The notes under the pieces: model-generated | Database searches by the model: none | Seen by the model: the letters and a program-made list of their open reading frames with translations, nothing else | Told to the model about the DNA's origin: nothing | Source: Mycolicibacterium sp. P9-64 | GTDB lineage: Bacteria; Actinomycetota; Actinomycetes; Mycobacteriales; Mycobacteriaceae | Reading direction: 5' to 3' | Assembly: GCF_008329605.1 (NCBI RefSeq) | Contig: NZ_NPKO01000001.1 | Location: forward strand, 558,001 to 622,000 | Length of the DNA stretch: 64,000 nucleotides | Shown: positions 21,988-31,186 of the stretch, piece after piece | Numbering within the stretch: the first letter of the stretch is position 1 | How the letters are laid out: each line of letters opens with the position of its first letter | Made by a program: the position numbers and the translations under genes

Positions 21988-23145
21988 GTGACCGGCGGCG
22001 AGATCCGGCTGGTCGAGCTGGTCAAGTCCTTCGATGGGGTGCCCGCGGTCACGGGCATCAACCTCGACATTCCTGCGGGGCAGTTCTACTCGCTCCTCGG
22101 CGCGTCCGGATGCGGCAAGACGACGACGCTGCGCATGATCGCCGGCTTCGAGAAGCCGGACTCCGGACGCATCGAGCTCGACGGCCGCGACGTCGCGGGT
22201 GATCCGCCCAACCGGCGCCCGGTGAACACCGTCTTCCAGACCTACGCGCTGTTCCCGTTCATGACGGTCTGGGACAACGTGGCCTTCGGGTTGCGTTACC
22301 AGAAGGCAGCGAAGGACGAGACCAAGCGCCGGGTTGGCGAGGCCCTCGACCTGGTGCAGATGGGCAAGTTCGCCAAGCGCCGCCCCACGCAACTGTCGGG
22401 TGGCCAGCAACAACGCGTCGCGCTGGCAAGGGCGCTGGTGCTACGGCCGCGGGTGCTGTTGCTGGATGAACCGCTCGGCGCACTGGATGCCAAGCTGCGC
22501 AAGCAGTTACAGCTCGAACTGCGCGCCGTGCAGCGCGAAGTCGGCATCACGTTCGTCTACGTGACCCACGATCAGGAAGAAGCGCTCACCATGAGCGACC
22601 AGATCGCGGTGCTCGCCGAGGGGCGCGTCGAACAGGTCGGCGCCCCGCAGGAGATCTACTCGGCGCCCGCCACCACGTTCGTGGCCAGCTTCCTCGGTGC
22701 AGCCAACATCTTCGATGCCGACGTACTCGAACTGTCCGAGTCGTCGGCGGTCTGCTCGGCCATGGACACCAGGCTCGGCGCAGCGGTGGACGGCTCCACC
22801 CGCACCGGCCCGGCAGCCATCGTGATAAGGCCGGAACGGATTACCTTGCAGGATGCCGATTCGCCGGTGAGCAACGGGCACAACGCGATCAGCGGCATGG
22901 TATCCGAAGTGGTCTATCTCGGGTCGAGTACCCAGGTGCACGTCGACGTCGGTGCCCCGTCCGCCTTGATCGTAGAGGTGCCCAATACGTCGGGGCCGGG
23001 ATCGGTGACGCATCAGCCTGGTGCTGCCGTGACGTGTGTCTGTACCCACGACGCGGTGCGGGTGTTGCACCGCAGCGCAGCGCAGCCGATTACCGACGCC
23101 GTGGCCGAGAACGCGCTCGCGTCTTCTTCGCCGGCGGCAGGTTGA
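21988..23145 (+). CDS. ABC transporter ATP-binding protein, PotA-like
   Basis: This 385-residue ATPase has Walker A GASGCGKTTTLRM, Q-loop VFQTYALFPFMTV, signature LSGGQQQRVALARAL, Walker B VLLLDEPLGALD and switch YVTHDQEEALTMSD, then a C-terminal TOBE domain (IVIRPERITLQ). It energises the PotBCD-like importer encoded on the opposite strand. The GTG at 21988 gives VTGGEIRLVEL; the longer frame upstream overlaps the aminotransferase and is spurious. Its 3' end overlaps tetR by 56 bp in convergent orientation. Confidence 0.93.
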   Translation: MTGGEIRLVELVKSFDGVPAVTGINLDIPAGQFYSLLGASGCGKTTTLRMIAGFEKPDSGRIELDGRDVAGDPPNRRPVNTVFQTYALFPFMTVWDNVAFGLRYQKAAKDETKRRVGEALDLVQMGKFAKRRPTQLSGGQQQRVALARALVLRPRVLLLDEPLGALDAKLRKQLQLELRAVQREVGITFVYVTHDQEEALTMSDQIAVLAEGRVEQVGAPQEIYSAPATTFVASFLGAANIFDADVLELSESSAVCSAMDTRLGAAVDGSTRTGPAAIVIRPERITLQDADSPVSNGHNAISGMVSEVVYLGSSTQVHVDVGAPSALIVEVPNTSGPGSVTHQPGAAVTCVCTHDAVRVLHRSAAQPITDAVAENALASSSPAAG

Positions 23146-23749
23146 GCTCGCGTTCTGCGAACCGCATCGCGATCTGGTGGGCCAGCTCCGAGTCGACCTC
23201 GGGATCCTCCAACGCAACCTGAATCGACAGGCCGTCGAGTAGCGCACTGAACTCCAGCGCGAACATCCTGGCATCGACCTTGACGTCGAGTTCGTCGGAT
23301 GCCTCCGCGGACTTGATGGCGTCGACGATCATCTTGCGCCAGCGGGCATCGAGTTCGACTCTGCCCGCCTTCACCTCGTCGTGCCGGAATGCTTGTGCCC
23401 ACAGGTCGAACCACAGACCCCAAGCGCCGGGAATCTCGTTGTCCACCTGCGGAACACAGGTCCACTCGATCAGTAGCGACAGCCGTTCGCGCAGCGAGGT
23501 CACTTCGGCGAGCATCTTCTCGGCGGCCTCGTAGAACGACTCCTCCGAGTGGCGCAGTGCGTCGACGAGCAGCCGGTCCCTGGTGCCGAAGTAGTAGATG
23601 ACGAGCGCGGAGCTCACCCCGGCGCGCTTGGCCACGTCGGCGATGCGGGTCTCGCCAAAACCCCGTTCGCAGATCAGCTCGGCTGCGGCACGCAGCATCT
23701 CGATGCGGCGTGCTTCGTTGTTCTCGGTCGCGGGCGCAGGATCGGCCAT
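23090..23749 (-). CDS. TetR family regulator, BetI-like
   Basis: This 219-residue regulator has an N-terminal TetR helix-turn-helix (FGETRIADVAKRAGVSSALV followed by IYYFGTRDRLLVDAL). Its C-terminal part (GAWGLWFDLWAQAFRH, ALEFSALLDGLSIQVAL) resembles the ligand domain of BetI-type regulators. BetI responds to choline-related compounds; the ligand here is unknown. The ATG at 23749 follows AGGGGGAA with normal spacing; the longer upstream frame has no support. It is divergent from the flavoprotein gene, and a diverged copy of the GACTGA palindrome lies between them. Confidence 0.9.
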   Translation of the reverse strand: MADPAPATENNEARRIEMLRAAAELICERGFGETRIADVAKRAGVSSALVIYYFGTRDRLLVDALRHSEESFYEAAEKMLAEVTSLRERLSLLIEWTCVPQVDNEIPGAWGLWFDLWAQAFRHDEVKAGRVELDARWRKMIVDAIKSAEASDELDVKVDARMFALEFSALLDGLSIQVALEDPEVDSELAHQIAMRFAERELNLPPAKKTRARSRPRRR

Positions 23750-23816
23750 GTCGTTGCGTTCCCCCTCGTGCGGATACGGCGGCGCTAGTACTTGTCTACA
23801 GCCTAACACTTGATTA

Positions 23817-23832
23817 GATTGAACAGTCAGTC
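23817..23832. promoter_or_regulatory. BetI-like TetR operator, site 2 (imperfect)
   Basis: GATTGA-ACAG-TCAGTC matches the palindrome at 20532 in 13 of 16 positions, with TA before and A after also conserved. It lies between tetR (start 23749) and the PYROXD2-like gene (start 23892). It is the expected autoregulatory site. The weaker symmetry could give weaker repression of tetR. Confidence 0.6.
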
Positions 23833-23891
23833 AGGACGCTCACGACCAGCAACTGTCAACCAGGGCTGGGGCGCCCGATGGAGAGGTCCTC

Positions 23892-25535
23892 ATGTCGAAT
23901 TCGTATGACGCGATCGTGGTCGGCGGCGGCCACAACGGATTGGTCTCGGCCGCCTATCTGGCCCGCTCGGGCGCCAGGACCCTGGTGCTGGAATCGCGCG
24001 GCAGCGTCGGCGGAGCGGCGACCACCGAGGCGCCGTGGGACGATGCACCGCACCTTCGGGTGACGCGGCTGTCGTACGTCATGAGCCTGATGCCGCCCAC
24101 CATCGTGCGTGAGCTGAACCTCGAGCGACACGGTTACAAGGTGCATCCGATGGGACCGTCCTACCAGGCCTTTCCGGAGGGCGGCTCGTTGATCATCTAC
24201 GAGGACGACCCCAAGCGCACCCACGAGCAGCTGTCCAAGTTCTCCAAGAAGGACGCGGACGCGTTGCCCGAGTACTACGACTGGATCGGCGGCATCGCCG
24301 AGGTAATGGGTCCGCTGCTCACCCAGGTGCCACCGAACGTCGGCTCGAAGCGGCCGTCGGATCTCCTCGACCTGGCCAAGCTGGCCTGGCCGCTGCGCAG
24401 CAAGATCACCCCGCGCCTCACCGCCGACATCACCCGCCTGCTGACCATGAGCATCGCCGACCTGCTCGACGACTGGTTCGAATCACCGCAAATCAAGGGA
24501 CTGATGGCCGTCAACGGCATCATCGGAACCTGGGCAGGGCCGTGCGAACCGGGTACCGCCTACGTGATGGCCCATCACTCGATCGGCGACGTAGGCGACG
24601 GCCAACTCGGAAGTTGGGGCTATCCCGAGGGCGGGATGGGCGGGGTGTCGGCCGCAATCGCGAAGTCCGCACGTAGCTTCGGCGCCGAGATCCGAACCAA
24701 TGCAAGGGTTTCCCGCGTGCTGACCCGCAGCGGTCAGGTGCGCGGGGTCGTCCTCGAGGACGGCGAAGAACTGACTGCTCCGATGGTGGTCACCACGCTG
24801 CATCCGAAGATTGCCTTCCTCGACCATCTTTCACGCGAGGAACTCCCCAAGGACTTCATTGCCGACATCGAACACTGGAAGACGCGCAGCGGTGTGGTCA
24901 AGATCAACGTCGCGCTCTCGGAGCTGCCCAGCTTCACCGCGAACCCGAGTTCCGGTGAGGCCGAGCACCTCACCGGATCGATCGAGATGGCGCCGTCGAT
25001 CGAGTACCTCGAAACCGCGTTCCAGGAGGCCCGTGTCGGCAAGGCCGCGTCGCTGCCGTTCAGCGACGGCGTGATCCCCACGACGCTGGACAAGACGCTC
25101 AATCCCGATGGCACGCACATCATGTCGCTGTTCACGCAGTGGTGCCCTGCGGAGTGGGCGAACGCACCGCACGCGCAAGAGCTCGACGCCTACGCGGACC
25201 GGGTGATCGACACCTACGACCAGGTGGCGCCGGGCTTCAAGGCGTCGATCACGCACCGCGACGTCGTCGGCCCGCACGAGATGGAACAGGAGTACGGCCT
25301 CGTCGGCGGCAACATCTTCCACGGCGAGCTGTCGCTCGAGCAGCTCTTCCACATGCGGCCCGCCCCCGGCTTCGCGGACTACCGCACGCCGATCGCGGGC
25401 CTCTACAACGGCAGCTCGGCCACCCACGCCGGTGGCGGCGTGTGCGGCATCCCCGGGTGGCAGGCCGCAAGGGCAGCGCTCGCGGACAAGAAGAAGAGCA
25501 GCAGCAGGCTGCGCTCGGCGCTGGGGCGCCGGTAG
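23892..25535 (+). CDS. FAD-dependent oxidoreductase, PYROXD2/phytoene-desaturase-like
   Basis: This 547-residue flavoprotein has the N-terminal FAD motif DAIVVGGGHNGLVSAAYLAR and a second FAD segment GSSATHAGGGVCGIPGWQAA at the C terminus. GDGQLGSWGYPEGGMGGVSAAI marks the PYROXD2-type branch of the phytoene desaturase superfamily. It is soluble by sequence; the substrate is not known. It probably belongs to the TetR regulon and is followed 5 bp later by the acyl-CoA synthetase gene. Confidence 0.85.
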   Translation: MSNSYDAIVVGGGHNGLVSAAYLARSGARTLVLESRGSVGGAATTEAPWDDAPHLRVTRLSYVMSLMPPTIVRELNLERHGYKVHPMGPSYQAFPEGGSLIIYEDDPKRTHEQLSKFSKKDADALPEYYDWIGGIAEVMGPLLTQVPPNVGSKRPSDLLDLAKLAWPLRSKITPRLTADITRLLTMSIADLLDDWFESPQIKGLMAVNGIIGTWAGPCEPGTAYVMAHHSIGDVGDGQLGSWGYPEGGMGGVSAAIAKSARSFGAEIRTNARVSRVLTRSGQVRGVVLEDGEELTAPMVVTTLHPKIAFLDHLSREELPKDFIADIEHWKTRSGVVKINVALSELPSFTANPSSGEAEHLTGSIEMAPSIEYLETAFQEARVGKAASLPFSDGVIPTTLDKTLNPDGTHIMSLFTQWCPAEWANAPHAQELDAYADRVIDTYDQVAPGFKASITHRDVVGPHEMEQEYGLVGGNIFHGELSLEQLFHMRPAPGFADYRTPIAGLYNGSSATHAGGGVCGIPGWQAARAALADKKKSSSRLRSALGRR

Positions 25536-25540
25536 CGGCG

Positions 25541-27595
25541 ATGGCAGACGCACGCCGGACCGCGGTCGGGAGGATGCTCGGCGCCCGTTCGGTGGCAGTG
25601 GTGGGCGCCAGCGCCAAGCCGGACAGCTTCGGTGCGCGGATGGTCGTCGAAGCCCAACGCAGCTCGGCGCAAATGCATCTGGTGAATCCACGCTACGAGC
25701 GGATCGGTGACCACCCCTGCGCGCCATCGCTCAGCGATCTCGGCGAACCCGTCGACCTGGTGCTGCTTGGAGTACCGGACGGTGCGCTGATCGGTCAGCT
25801 GGAGGCAGCCGCCGACGCAGGGGTGCCCTCGGCCGTGCTCTTCGGTTCGGCGCACGGGCTCCGCGACAAGGTCGCCGCCGTCGCGTCGGCAGCGGGCATG
25901 GCGGTGTGCGGTGCGGGCTGCATGGGATTCGTGAACAACGTGAACGGCGTTCGCGCACTTGGTTATCTGGAGCCCGACCCGCTTCCGGCGGGCGGCGTCA
26001 GCCTCGTCACCCACTCCGGATCCGCGTTCTCGGCGCTGCTGCGCTCTCGGCGCGGATTCGGGTATCGGCTCGCGGTGTCGTCGGGTCAGGAGCTCGTCAC
26101 CGACACCGCCGACTACGTCGAGTACGCGCTCGACGACCCTGGCACGACTCTGCTGGCGCTGCTGATGGAGACCCCGCGCGCGGCGCCTCGCCTGCGCCTG
26201 GCACTGCTTCGTGCCGCCGAACGCAATGTGCCGGTGGTGATCCTGCCCGTCGGCGGATCGCCGACCGGCAGCGCCATGGTCGCAGCGCACTCAGGTGCGC
26301 TGGCTGGCGGGGATGCCGGCTGGCGGGCGTTCTGCGACGCCGTCGGGGCCATCCGGGTTCGCGACCTCGCCGAGTTCGCCGACACGATCGAGCTGTTCTC
26401 GACCGGCCGTCGATGCAGAAGCGGTGCAAAGGGCATCGCCACCGTGCACGACTCGGGCGCCGAACGCGCGCTGACCGCGGACCTGGCCCATGCGCTCGGC
26501 GTCGACTTCGCGACGCTGTCGGAGCCCACGGTGCTCGCCATCGAGGAGTTACTCGACGAGGGGTTGACCGCGACCAACCCGCTCGACCTCTGGGGTACCG
26601 GCGCAGACACCCACGAGCTGTTTGGGGCCAGCCTGCGCCTGATCGCCGACGATCCCGCGGTGGCCGTCACTGCGCTCGCCGTCGACCTGGTCACCGAGTT
26701 CGACGGCGATACCGCCTATGCCGACGCCGCGGTCGACGTCGCGGCGGCCACCGACGCCCCGCTCGCGGTGCTGACCTCGATACCGTCGGCGATCGACAGG
26801 GCCGTTGCGGAACGGCTGCGCAGCAACGGCATCGCGGTGCTCGAAGGTGCGAGCAGCGGCTTGGCGGCACTCGGCCACCTGGCGTCGTGGCCGCTGCCGA
26901 TCGATCACCCCGACCCCGTCGTCGATCAGGCGCGCAGCGATCGTTGGCGGCACCGGCTGACGGATTGGGACCCCGGCGCGGCCTTCGATCTGCTGGCCGA
27001 TTACGGCGTGCGGGTGGCGCGCTCGGTTGCTGCGAGGTCGGTGCAGGAGGCGGTGTCGGCAGGCCGCGAGATCGGCTATCCCGTTGCGATGAAGACGCTT
27101 GGCGCGCAGCACAAGAGCGACGTAGGCGGCGTGGTGCTCGGGATCGCCGATGAAGAACGGCTGCGTGCGGCGTATGAGGAGATGGCGATTCGGCTGGGGC
27201 CCAACGTCACCGTGCAACCGATGATCGCCGACGGGGTGGAGATCTCCGTCGGCGTGGTGCACGACCCCGCGTTCGGTCCGCTTCTGGTGGTCGCGGCCGG
27301 TGGCACCTTGGTCGAGCTGCTCGACGACCGGGAGGTGGCGCTTCCACCACTGTCGCGGTCCGGCGCGATGAGGCTGCTCGATCGGATGCGCATCCGCGCG
27401 CTGCTGGAGGGATGGCGCGGTGGCGCACCGGCAGACCTGGCGGCGCTGGCCGACGTGATCGTCGCATTCGCCACCCTGGCAGCCGAACTCGGCGATGACG
27501 TCGATGCCGTCGAAGCCAACCCGGTGATCGTGTCAGCCGACGGTGCCGTCGCGGTCGACGCCCTGATGATAGTGCGCGGCGGGATCGGCGAGTAG
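25541..27595 (+). CDS. Acetate--CoA ligase family protein (ADP-forming type, fused alpha/beta)
   Basis: This 684-residue protein has a CoA-binding Rossmann domain (LGARSVAVVGASAKPDSFG), succinyl-CoA ligase-like domains with VSLVTHSGSAFSALL and VAAHSGALAGGDAGW, and a C-terminal ATP-grasp domain (DLLADYGVRVARSV, YPVAMKTLGAQHKSDVGG). The order is that of fused NDP-forming acyl-CoA synthetases. Such enzymes make or use an acyl-CoA from an organic acid. It likely activates the acid product of the amine pathway encoded around it. The ATG at 25541 follows the flavoprotein by 5 bp. The 3' end overlaps the convergent ROK gene by 63 bp. Confidence 0.87.
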   Translation: MADARRTAVGRMLGARSVAVVGASAKPDSFGARMVVEAQRSSAQMHLVNPRYERIGDHPCAPSLSDLGEPVDLVLLGVPDGALIGQLEAAADAGVPSAVLFGSAHGLRDKVAAVASAAGMAVCGAGCMGFVNNVNGVRALGYLEPDPLPAGGVSLVTHSGSAFSALLRSRRGFGYRLAVSSGQELVTDTADYVEYALDDPGTTLLALLMETPRAAPRLRLALLRAAERNVPVVILPVGGSPTGSAMVAAHSGALAGGDAGWRAFCDAVGAIRVRDLAEFADTIELFSTGRRCRSGAKGIATVHDSGAERALTADLAHALGVDFATLSEPTVLAIEELLDEGLTATNPLDLWGTGADTHELFGASLRLIADDPAVAVTALAVDLVTEFDGDTAYADAAVDVAAATDAPLAVLTSIPSAIDRAVAERLRSNGIAVLEGASSGLAALGHLASWPLPIDHPDPVVDQARSDRWRHRLTDWDPGAAFDLLADYGVRVARSVAARSVQEAVSAGREIGYPVAMKTLGAQHKSDVGGVVLGIADEERLRAAYEEMAIRLGPNVTVQPMIADGVEISVGVVHDPAFGPLLVVAAGGTLVELLDDREVALPPLSRSGAMRLLDRMRIRALLEGWRGGAPADLAALADVIVAFATLAAELGDDVDAVEANPVIVSADGAVAVDALMIVRGGIGE

Positions 27596-28687
27596 GGGCG
27601 CGAACGCCAACTCGGCGGCGCCGATCATCAACGTTTGCGAGCCGAGGCTCGCAGGCACGATCCGCACCACGTCGTGGGGTTCGCGCAGACTGTGCCGAGA
27701 GACCGCATCGTTGAGCACGTCGGCAGCCAGTGAGGGGAAGGCCTGCAGGAACCCGCCGAGCACGATCAGCCCGGGGTTCAGCAGGTTGACCGCGTTGCCC
27801 AGGGCAATGCCGAGGTACTTCGCCTGGCGTTCAACGGTTTTTGCCACCGCTGTGGAGTCGGTGGCGTAGGTCTGGGATTGGCTGACTTCGGTCTCGAGGC
27901 AGCCCACTCTGCCGCAGTGGCAGACGCCCGTGCCGCCGACGTAGGTATGGCCGAGCTCACCGGCGTAACCGGCCACCCCGTCGAGCAGCCCGCCGGCGAC
28001 CACCACCCCGGCGCCGATACCGCCCGCGCCACCGTTGACGTAGATCATGTGCTCGGCATTCAGGTGGCGCCCGAAGATGTGTTCGGCGATCGCGCCGAGG
28101 TTGGCGTCGTTGGCCGCGAACACGGGTAATCCGGTTGCTTCGCTGAGCATTTGGCCGATCGGTGCATCTTGCCAACCCAGGTTGGGGGCGAGTCGGACCA
28201 CGGAACCGGCCGCATGCACCAAGCCTGGAGCGGCGACGCCGATCGCGGTGACGCCGCGGTCGGCCCCGAGTTGCCGTCGCATCTGTTCGATGGTTTCGGA
28301 GGCAAGGGCCACGGTCTGTTCGACGGTTGGGATGCCGGTGGTGGTGCGCCTCGTCATCTCGAGAACCGACCCGCCAAGGCCGACCAAACCGATGGTGACG
28401 GAATCGATTTCGGGGTTGACGGCGATCGCCAGCCTGCGAGCCTGCGGTCGCACCATCGGGCTCGGTCGGCCAACCTGGGTGGATGCCGCGGGTTGTGCCT
28501 CCTCGACCAGGTCATGGTCGACGAGCTCCTCCACGAGGTCCTTGACCGTCGATCGCGACAGCCCGGTACGGCGCGTCAGCTCCGCGCGGCTCATTCCGCG
28601 GTGGCGATGGACCAGCACGAGGACGCCGGAGAGGTTGCGCCGGCGCACGTCGTCGGTGCTGGTACCGATCCGCGCGGTGCGGTCCAC
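27533..28687 (-). CDS. ROK family transcriptional regulator, XylR-like
   Basis: This 384-residue protein has an N-terminal winged helix ([20 protein letters not shown]) and a C-terminal ROK sugar-kinase-like domain. The ROK zinc motif is [10 protein letters not shown], preceded by [10 protein letters not shown], and glycine-rich phosphate segments are present. It probably represses the divergent xylA and the sugar transporter, with xylose as inducer. The GTG at 28687 has GGAGGAAG 5 bp upstream; the longer frame on this strand runs through the xylA region and is spurious. Confidence 0.92.
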   Translation of the reverse strand: MDRTARIGTSTDDVRRRNLSGVLVLVHRHRGMSRAELTRRTGLSRSTVKDLVEELVDHDLVEEAQPAASTQVGRPSPMVRPQARRLAIAVNPEIDSVTIGLVGLGGSVLEMTRRTTTGIPTVEQTVALASETIEQMRRQLGADRGVTAIGVAAPGLVHAAGSVVRLAPNLGWQDAPIGQMLSEATGLPVFAANDANLGAIAEHIFGRHLNAEHMIYVNGGAGGIGAGVVVAGGLLDGVAGYAGELGHTYVGGTGVCHCGRVGCLETEVSQSQTYATDSTAVAKTVERQAKYLGIALGNAVNLLNPGLIVLGGFLQAFPSLAADVLNDAVSRHSLREPHDVVRIVPASLGSQTLMIGAAELAFAPLLADPAAHYHQGVDRDGTVG

Positions 28688-28709
28688 GGCACTTCCTCCC
28701 CTCAACCCA

Positions 28710-28752
28710 TTGACAGTGGCCTGGGCCACATCATATGTTCGGCGTCTGAACA
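28710..28752 (+). promoter_or_regulatory. xylA promoter with CRP-like and ROK-type operators
   Basis: TTGACA (28710-28715) and TATGTT (28734-28739), 18 bp apart, form a good sigma-A promoter for xylA. A palindrome GTGGCC-TG-GGCCAC (28716-28729), fitting GTG-N8-CAC, fills the spacer. TGTTC-N7-GAACA (28736-28752) overlaps the -10 and start site, a typical place for the ROK repressor. Assignments of proteins to sites are inferred. Confidence 0.55.
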
Positions 28753-28775
28753 AATCTATACCTGAGGAGGCGGAG

Positions 28776-29999
28776 ATGTCCGTTCTTGAGTCTCGCATTC
28801 CGGCCGGCAAGGACCTGGTTCCGCAGCCGTCGGACAAGTTCTCCTTCGGCCTGTGGACCGTCGGCTGGACCGGCGCCGATCCGTTCGGCGTGGCGACCCG
28901 TCCCGCGGTCGACGTGGTCGAAGCCGTCGAGCGGCTGGCCGAATTGGGTGCGCACGGCCTGACCTTCCACGACGACGACCTGTTCCCCTTCGGATGTTCG
29001 GACGGTGACCGGCAGCGGGCAATCGGTCGCCTCTCGGCCGCACTGGAGTCCACCGGGATGACCGTGCCGATGGTGACGACGAACCTGTTCACCCAGCCCG
29101 TCTTCAAGGACGGCGGATTCACCAGCAACGACCGTGCCGTGCGCCGGTTTGCGCTGCGCAAAGTGCTGCGCAACATCGATCTCGCCGCCGAACTGGGCGC
29201 ACAGACCTTCGTCCTCTGGGGTGGGCGGGAGGGCAGCGAATACGACAGCGCCAAGGACGTTCAGGCCGCCTTCGCGCGCTACCGTGAGGCGCTCGATCTG
29301 TTGTGCGAGTACGTCACCGACAACGGCTATCCACTGCGCTTCGCGATCGAGCCGAAGCCCAACGAACCGCGCGGCGACATCCTGCTGCCGACCGTCGGCC
29401 ACGCGCTGGCGTTCATCGAGACACTCGCCCGTCCCGAGCTGGTCGGCGTCAACCCGGAGACCGGACACGAGCAGATGGCCGGGCTGAACTTCGTGCACGG
29501 CATCAGCCAGGCGCTGTACAGCGGCAAGCTGTTCCACATCGACCTCAACGGTCAGCGCGGCATCAAGTTCGACCAAGACCTGGTGTTCGGCCACGGCGAC
29601 CTCGCCAATGCGTTTGCACTCGTCGACCTGCTGGAGAACGGCGGCGTCGACGGCGGGCCCAGCTACACCGGTCCCCGCCACTTCGACTACAAGCCGAGCC
29701 GCACCGAGGACGTCGACGGCGTGTGGGTCTCGGCGGCCGCGAACATGCGGATGTACCTGCTGCTCAAGCAACGCGCGGCAGCGTTCCGCGCCGACCCCGA
29801 GGTTGCTGAGGCCCTGGCAGCCGCTCGGGTCGGCGAACTGCGACAGCCGACCCTCAACCCTGGTGAGACCTACCGCGACCTCCTGGCCGATCGGTCCGCG
29901 TACGAAGACTTCGACAGCGAATCGTATTTTGGTGCAAGGGGATTCGGATTCGTGCGACTCAATCAGCTCGCGCTCGAGCATCTCGTGGGTGCGCGTTGA
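28776..29999 (+). CDS. xylA: Xylose isomerase
   Basis: This 407-residue TIM-barrel isomerase converts D-xylose to D-xylulose (and can act on glucose). Active-site landmarks are the catalytic His in [26 protein letters not shown], the metal and lysine site [24 protein letters not shown] and LFHIDLNGQ. The ATG at 28776 follows GAGGAGGCGGAG. It is divergent from the ROK repressor and upstream of the sugar transporter. No xylulokinase gene is in the window. Confidence 0.96.
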   Translation: MSVLESRIPAGKDLVPQPSDKFSFGLWTVGWTGADPFGVATRPAVDVVEAVERLAELGAHGLTFHDDDLFPFGCSDGDRQRAIGRLSAALESTGMTVPMVTTNLFTQPVFKDGGFTSNDRAVRRFALRKVLRNIDLAAELGAQTFVLWGGREGSEYDSAKDVQAAFARYREALDLLCEYVTDNGYPLRFAIEPKPNEPRGDILLPTVGHALAFIETLARPELVGVNPETGHEQMAGLNFVHGISQALYSGKLFHIDLNGQRGIKFDQDLVFGHGDLANAFALVDLLENGGVDGGPSYTGPRHFDYKPSRTEDVDGVWVSAAANMRMYLLLKQRAAAFRADPEVAEALAAARVGELRQPTLNPGETYRDLLADRSAYEDFDSESYFGARGFGFVRLNQLALEHLVGAR

Positions 30000-30024
30000 C
30001 GGCCGCACTCCTGGATTTCCTGGA

Positions 30025-30040
30025 CGTGATGTGCGTCACG
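30025..30040 (+). promoter_or_regulatory. Candidate CRP-type site upstream of the sugar transporter
   Basis: C-GTGA-TGTGCG-TCAC-G at 30025-30040 is a near-perfect symmetric match to the CRP family consensus TGTGA-N6-TCACA recognised by mycobacterial CRP. It lies 48 bp upstream of the binding-protein ATG and just upstream of the second ROK-type palindrome, a configuration expected for combined cAMP and sugar control. Confidence 0.55.
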
Positions 30041-30046
30041 CTATAA

Positions 30047-30061
30047 GTTGTCCCGAACAAC
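30047..30061 (+). promoter_or_regulatory. Second ROK-type palindrome upstream of the transporter
   Basis: GTTGT-CCCGA-ACAAC is a perfect 5+5 inverted repeat in the xylA-transporter gap. It shares GAACAA and a nearby AAATC with the palindrome at 28736, which suggests the same repressor binds both. The relationship is by eye only. Confidence 0.45.
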
Positions 30062-30087
30062 AAATCGGAAGGTTGGGTGCGATCTCC

Positions 30088-31179
30088 ATGAAGCGAATGG
30101 GATCTCTGGTGTTCGCCGTGCTCGTCGGAGTGGGGCTCACCTTGACCGGGTGCAGCAGCAGCAGCGACGGCGGCGGTGGTGGTGGCACTAGTGCCGGGGG
30201 AGGCCAGGCCAAGGGCAAGATTGGCGTGATCCTGCCCGACACCAAGTCGTCGGTCCGATGGGAGTCCAAGGACCGGCCCGCACTCGAAGCGGCCTTCAAG
30301 GCGGCGGGTGTCGACTACACGATCCAGAACGCCGAAGGCTCGGCCGACTCCATGGCCACCATCGCCGACGGCATGATCGCCGACGGCGTCACCGTGCTGG
30401 CCATCGTGAACCTCGACTCCGACAGCGGCGCCGCCATTCAGCAGAAGGCGGCCAGCCAGGGCGTCAAGACCATCGACTACGACCGGCTCACCCTTGGTGG
30501 CTCGGCCGACGTCTACATCTCGTTCGACAACACCAAGGTCGGCGAACTTCAGGGTCAGGGCCTCGTCGACTGCCTTGCAGGCAAGCCGGCGAACGTGGTG
30601 TTCCTCAACGGTTCTCCCACCGACAACAACGCCACCCTGTTCACCTCCGGTGCACACTCGGTGGTCGACAAGACCCCGAGCATCAAGGTCGTCGGTGAGC
30701 AGGCGGTGCCGGACTGGGACAACGACAAGGCCGTCACCATCTTCGAGCAGATGTACACGGCGGCCGACGGGAAGATCGACGGCGTCTACGCCGCCAACGA
30801 CGGGCTGGCCGGTTCGGTCGTCTCGATCCTGGAGAAGAACAAGCGCGCAGGGCAGGTGCCGGTCACGGGCCAGGACGCCACGGTCGAGGGTCTGCAGAAC
30901 GTCCTTGCCGGAACGCAGTGCATGACCGTGTACAAGTCCGCGAAGGAAGAGGCCGACGCGTTGGCCAAGGCCGCGATTGCGCTCGTCAAGGGTGAGCAGG
31001 TCAGCACCGACGCCACATCGAAGGACGACAAGGGCAACCGGGACGTGCCCTCGGTGCTGCTGACCCCGAAGTCGATCACGAAGGACAACGTCGACGTCGT
31101 CTTCAAGGACGGCGGTCAGTCCAAGGACGAGGTGTGCACCGGCCAGTTCGCGGCGATCTGCACTGCGGCGGGGCTCTGA
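30088..31179 (+). CDS. Sugar (xylose) ABC transporter binding lipoprotein
   Basis: This 363-residue periplasmic binding protein of the XylF/RbsB class has a signal peptide with lipobox TLTGC, a Ser/Gly-rich linker, then GKIGVILPDTKSSVRW, IADGVTVLAIVNLDSD, KTIDYDRLTLGG and DGVYAANDGLAG. These are typical hinge and sugar-contact segments. Placement after xylA points to D-xylose. GGAAGG lies ~15 bp upstream of the ATG at 30088; an alternative ATG is at 30097. Confidence 0.9.
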   Translation: MKRMGSLVFAVLVGVGLTLTGCSSSSDGGGGGGTSAGGGQAKGKIGVILPDTKSSVRWESKDRPALEAAFKAAGVDYTIQNAEGSADSMATIADGMIADGVTVLAIVNLDSDSGAAIQQKAASQGVKTIDYDRLTLGGSADVYISFDNTKVGELQGQGLVDCLAGKPANVVFLNGSPTDNNATLFTSGAHSVVDKTPSIKVVGEQAVPDWDNDKAVTIFEQMYTAADGKIDGVYAANDGLAGSVVSILEKNKRAGQVPVTGQDATVEGLQNVLAGTQCMTVYKSAKEEADALAKAAIALVKGEQVSTDATSKDDKGNRDVPSVLLTPKSITKDNVDVVFKDGGQSKDEVCTGQFAAICTAAGL

Positions 31180-31186
31180 CCGACCC

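Noticed and set aside
28690..29254. Extension of the ROK regulator on the minus strand
   Set aside because: It runs through the divergent xylA gene and shows no domain; a good ribosome site supports the GTG at 28687.
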